This document shows, one piece after another, positions 60,845 to 64,000 of a stretch of 64,000 nt of DNA. The stretch is from Halorubrum xinjiangense (GTDB lineage Archaea > Halobacteriota > Halobacteria > Halobacteriales > Haloferacaceae): assembly GCF_900102375.1 (NCBI RefSeq), contig NZ_FNBO01000004.1:62001-126000 (forward strand), read 5' to 3'. The notes below the pieces were generated by a model. The model saw only the letters and a program-made list of their open reading frames with translations, did no database searches and was not told where the DNA came from. How positions within the stretch are numbered: position 1 is the first letter of the stretch; every line of letters starts with the position of its first letter. The position numbers were made by a program, and so were the translations under genes.

Positions 60845-62293
60845 CTACGAGACGGACAGCGCCTCAGTGGTCGCGTGCGCGCGCTGGTCGGCGACGAACT
60901 CGAAGCGCGCGCCCCCCGCCTCGCTCTCGGTTATCGTCACCTCCCAGCCGTGCGCGTCGGCGATCCGCTTCACTATCGAGAGGCCGAATCCTGTTCCACC
61001 GTCAGCGGTGGTGTGGCCGGGCTCGAAGACCTGATCACGGCGTTCCGGGTCGATCCCCGGCCCGTCGTCGGCGACGTAGAACCCGCCGCCGACCCGGCCC
61101 ATCGTCACCGTGACCGGCGAGTCGGCGTGCTCGACCGCGTTCCGCATGAGGTTCTCCAGCAGCTGACGGAGGCGGGACGGGTCGCCGTCGATGACCAGCT
61201 CCGAGTCCGGCAGTTCGAGCGCGTCGTCCGCACAGCAGAACGGCTCCCACGCCTCGGCGGCGATGGCGGCCACGTCCGCGGGCTCGGTCTCCGAGACCGT
61301 CTGCCCCTCGCGGGCGAGCGTCAGCAGGTCCTCGATCATCTGTTCCATCCGCTCGTGTTCCGCCTCGAGTCGTTCGAACGCGTCCTCGTCTCCCGTCGTT
61401 CTGGCGAGGTCCGCCGCCGTCTCGGCGTTCCCGAGCGGCGTCCGGAGGTCGTGCGAGATGATCGACGTGAACTCGTCGAGCCGCTCGTTCTGTCGGATCA
61501 GCTCCTCGCGCCGGCGCTGCTCGGCGCTCGCGTCTCTCAGTATCCCGACCGAGCCGCGGAACTCGTCGTCAAAGGGGAGCGCGGCCATGTGGTCGTAACA
61601 CGGGACGACGTCGCCGTCGGCGGTGTAGATGTCGACCTTGAACTTCTGTCTGTCCGGCCCGTCCGAGGAGACGATCTTCGCGAGCATGTCGTTCGCCGTT
61701 TCGACCCCCTCGTCGGTCTTGATCAGTCCCGGCGTGTTGCCGAGTATCTCTTCGCGGTCGTACCCGGTCAGCTCGACGAACGCCTCGTTGACGTACTCGA
61801 ACGTGGCGTCGTCGCTGACGACGTAGACCGGGTAGTCGAGCGCCCGCAGGACGGTCGAGTACCGCTCCGACTCGATCCGGCTGCGGTGCTCCGCCGCCGC
61901 GTGTTCGACGCGGTTGGCGAGCCGCCGGATCTGGTCCGGCCCGCCTTTCTGGAGATAGCCCGTGACGCCGGCGTTTATCGCCTCGGCGGCGATCTCCTCG
62001 CTCCCTTTCCCGGTGTAGAGGACGAACGGGAGGTCGGGGTACCGGTCGCGCACCGCGTCGAGCAGTTCGAGCCCGTCGCGGCCCGGCATCTCGAGGTCAC
62101 TGATGACGCAGTGGAACGTCTCCGAGTCGAGCCGTTCGAGGGCCTCGTCGGGGTCCGTCGTCGTCGCGACGGTGACCGCCTCCAACTCCTCGTCGAGGAA
62201 GGACTGCGTGAGGTCGAGAACCGCCGGATCGTCGTCGACATGGAGCACCTCGATCGGCGCAGACGAGGCTCGCTGTGGGTTTTCGATCGACAT
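60845..62293 (-). CDS. REC-PAS-histidine kinase
   Basis: A 482-residue soluble sensor kinase. Receiver domain at 13-130 with phosphorylatable Asp66 (VISDLEMPG), PAS domain at 143-260, HisKA at 268-335 with His281 in ISHDLRTPLGN, and HATPase at 375-470 with NLMRNAVEHA (N box), DDGPGID and GTGFGLSIV. Having REC before the kinase is common in haloarchaea. No partner gene or membrane segment is adjacent. Signal unknown. Confidence 0.92.
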   Translation of the reverse strand: MSIENPQRASSAPIEVLHVDDDPAVLDLTQSFLDEELEAVTVATTTDPDEALERLDSETFHCVISDLEMPGRDGLELLDAVRDRYPDLPFVLYTGKGSEEIAAEAINAGVTGYLQKGGPDQIRRLANRVEHAAAEHRSRIESERYSTVLRALDYPVYVVSDDATFEYVNEAFVELTGYDREEILGNTPGLIKTDEGVETANDMLAKIVSSDGPDRQKFKVDIYTADGDVVPCYDHMAALPFDDEFRGSVGILRDASAEQRRREELIRQNERLDEFTSIISHDLRTPLGNAETAADLARTTGDEDAFERLEAEHERMEQMIEDLLTLAREGQTVSETEPADVAAIAAEAWEPFCCADDALELPDSELVIDGDPSRLRQLLENLMRNAVEHADSPVTVTMGRVGGGFYVADDGPGIDPERRDQVFEPGHTTADGGTGFGLSIVKRIADAHGWEVTITESEAGGARFEFVADQRAHATTEALSVS

Positions 62294-62422
62294 TCGTTAT
62301 ATCAGTCTTAACGGGCTCTACCGACTAAAAACACGGGATAGTGGTGATTCGAATCGGTCGGAACGGTCCCCGTGCGAGCGGCTGTCAGTCGCCGGGGCGG
62401 CCGGTGCGTCGCGCCCGGGCTC

Positions 62423-63913
62423 TCAGTCGTCACCGGTCGTCGTCGTGTCGTCGCGATCCACGTTCCCGGACTCGGCGTTCGCATCGGCGTCGGGCCCGTC
62501 GGTCAGGGCGCTGCCGCGCCAGCCGCCGCTCTCGAACCAGCCGGCCGCGACGACCGCCGCGACGACCCCGGAGACGGCGAAGGCGAACCAGATGCCCGTC
62601 GGGTCGGGAGCGCCGAAGAACCACGCGTCCGTCGGGAGGACGCCCCGCGAGGCGACGTACGCGACCGGGAGCCGGATGAAGCCGAACAGCACGACCGCGA
62701 TGGCGGCGGCGGTCAGCGTCTTCCCGGCGCCGCGGAACCCGCCGCTGTACGCGCGGAGCACGCCGACGAAGCCGAACGTCGGAGCGATCCACCGGAGGAA
62801 CGACGCCCCCTCGGCGACGACGGCCGGCGAGTCGTCGAACACGGCGATGATGTCCGGGGCGAACGCGAAGGTGATGGCGCCGAGCAGCGACAGGAGGACG
62901 AACGACGTCTTCGCCGCGAACCGGTTGGTCGCGACGACGCGGTCCTCGCGACCGGCGCCGATGTTCTGTCCGGTCATCGCCTCGACGCCGCGGTCGATGG
63001 CGATGGCGGGCATGAAGATCATCGAGAAGACGCGGACGCCGACGCCGAAGCCCGCGACGACCGGTGTCGAGAACAACGTCACGATGACCAACACGGCGTT
63101 GATCGATACCGCCCGGCCGGTGTTCTCGATCGACGCCGGGACGCCGATCCGGAGCAGCTTCCTGCTGTATCCGAGGTCCGGCACCATCTGTGCGAGGTGG
63201 ATCTGGATCCCGTGGGCGCCCCGGAGCATGATCCAGAGGCCGACGACCATCGCGGATCCCCGTGAGAAGACGGTCGCTATCGCCGCCCCCTCGACGCCGA
63301 GTTCGGGCAGCGGTCCGACGCCGAAGATCAGCAGGGGATCGAGGGCGACGTTGAGGACGACCGTGCCGAACATGACGAGCATGGGCGTGACGGTGTCGCC
63401 GGCGCCGCGCATCAGCGCGATGAAGACGGTGAAGCCGAAGAGGAACGGCAGTCCGAGGCTGATGACCTCCATGTACTCGGTCGCCAATCCCAACACCACC
63501 GGTTCCGCCTCGAAGACGTTCAGCAGGTCGGCGACGAACTGGAAGCCGAGGGCGCCGAGGCCGACGCCGGCCAACAGCGTGAACGCGACCGTCTGTGAGG
63601 CCGCGTACTCCGCGCGCTCGGACTGCTCCGCCCCAGTGTGTTGGGCGACCAGGACGCTCCCGGCGACCGTGAGGCCGAGCCCCAGCGAGATGAACAGGTA
63701 GACGAGCGGGAACCCGAGGCTGATCGCCGCCAGCGCTTCGGTGCTGTACCGACCGAGCCAGAACGTGTCCGCGAGATTGTAGCCGACTTGGAGGAGGTTG
63801 GTGATGACGATCGGCAGCGACAGGAAAAACAGCGAGCGAGGGATCGAGCCGTCGGTCAAATCGAGCTCCGACTGCGACTTGAACAGCCCCGCGAGGAGAC
63901 TGAGGAGGCTCAT
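62423..63913 (-). CDS. MATE family efflux transporter
   Basis: A 496-residue exporter with 12 predicted membrane helices and the DinF/NorM-like pattern SIPRSLFFLSLPIVITNLLQ at the N-terminus and GYNLADTFWLGRYSTEALAA in helix 2 (hallmark Asp). It pumps cationic drugs or metabolites out by sodium or proton antiport. Disordered acidic tail at the C-terminus. Single gene; 87 bp upstream to the window end contain no other feature. Confidence 0.9.
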   Translation of the reverse strand: MSLLSLLAGLFKSQSELDLTDGSIPRSLFFLSLPIVITNLLQVGYNLADTFWLGRYSTEALAAISLGFPLVYLFISLGLGLTVAGSVLVAQHTGAEQSERAEYAASQTVAFTLLAGVGLGALGFQFVADLLNVFEAEPVVLGLATEYMEVISLGLPFLFGFTVFIALMRGAGDTVTPMLVMFGTVVLNVALDPLLIFGVGPLPELGVEGAAIATVFSRGSAMVVGLWIMLRGAHGIQIHLAQMVPDLGYSRKLLRIGVPASIENTGRAVSINAVLVIVTLFSTPVVAGFGVGVRVFSMIFMPAIAIDRGVEAMTGQNIGAGREDRVVATNRFAAKTSFVLLSLLGAITFAFAPDIIAVFDDSPAVVAEGASFLRWIAPTFGFVGVLRAYSGGFRGAGKTLTAAAIAVVLFGFIRLPVAYVASRGVLPTDAWFFGAPDPTGIWFAFAVSGVVAAVVAAGWFESGGWRGSALTDGPDADANAESGNVDRDDTTTTGDD

Positions 63914-64000
63914 CGGTGGCCCCCAGCGCGGACGGCCGCCTGACGCCCGACGGCGCGACGGCGAGACGTGTGAGGAATCAACGACGATCTGTACGGTCGT

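Noticed and set aside
1-64000. CRISPR array
   Set aside because: No run of regularly spaced 25-40-bp identical repeats was seen; the repeats present are long structured elements and short tandem repeats.
63914-64000. A gene start at the right edge
   Set aside because: The last 87 bases have no convincing frame with a start codon; they are only the upstream region of the MATE gene.

Overview
The window is chromosomal DNA of an extremely halophilic archaeon (class Halobacteria). The evidence is the very high G+C with GC-rich third codon positions, strongly acidic proteins, archaeal-type ribosomal proteins and RNA polymerase subunits, Tat-type lipoprotein signals and TATA boxes of the TTTAWR kind just upstream of leaderless starts. 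A Halorubrum-like genome is my best guess, but only from general impression.

Layout. 1-1676 is the edge of an AT-richer accessory island: a lipoprotein serine protease running in from the left, a nonsense-mutated integrase remnant and a zinc-finger gene, all lying 3' of tRNA-Pro(GGG). 1723-6054 (minus strand) holds a desuccinylase-family hydrolase, Cbf5/TruB, cytidylate kinase, a small membrane protein and a zinc-type oxidoreductase. 6656-12892 is the classic archaeal operon tRNA-Ser - S13 - S4 - S11 - Rpo3 - tRNA-Leu - L18e - L13 - S9 - RpoN - RpoK - enolase - S2, followed after two minus-strand membrane genes by mevalonate kinase and isopentenyl phosphate kinase. 16032-30269 carries an Mrp ATPase, a divergent AOR-family protein without the usual cluster cysteines, YqeC, a COG0523 GTPase, a divergent formaldehyde dehydrogenase / formate dehydrogenase pair, two paralogous Tat lipoproteins, and a DgcN-DgcA pair probably acting on D-glutamate. 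30330-43814 has PspA, a sugar-catabolism-like group, a pilin, a RecJ-like protein, DoxX, a J-domain/ferredoxin fusion, FEN1 and the glycine cleavage genes gcvH, gcvPA and gcvPB (gcvT is absent here). 43844-53191 contains regulators, threonine synthase, 6-phosphogluconate dehydrogenase, a Vms1-type ribosome-rescue factor and a cobalamin/thiol group. 54470-58412 is a two-gene DAB inorganic-carbon pump (DabB, DabA). The window ends with MsrA, a PfkB kinase, a REC-PAS histidine kinase and a MATE exporter.

The most unusual non-coding signal is a family of about 300-nt intergenic elements at 6130-6436 (minus orientation), 27766-28062 and 49216-49518. Each is bounded by TATA-like boxes and shares short conserved blocks. 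Each can form three stems whose sequences differ between copies while base pairing is kept (an 18-bp stem is perfect in two copies and has one mismatch in the third). That pattern of compensatory change points to a selected RNA or DNA secondary structure. I found no CRISPR array, complete insertion sequence or replication origin.
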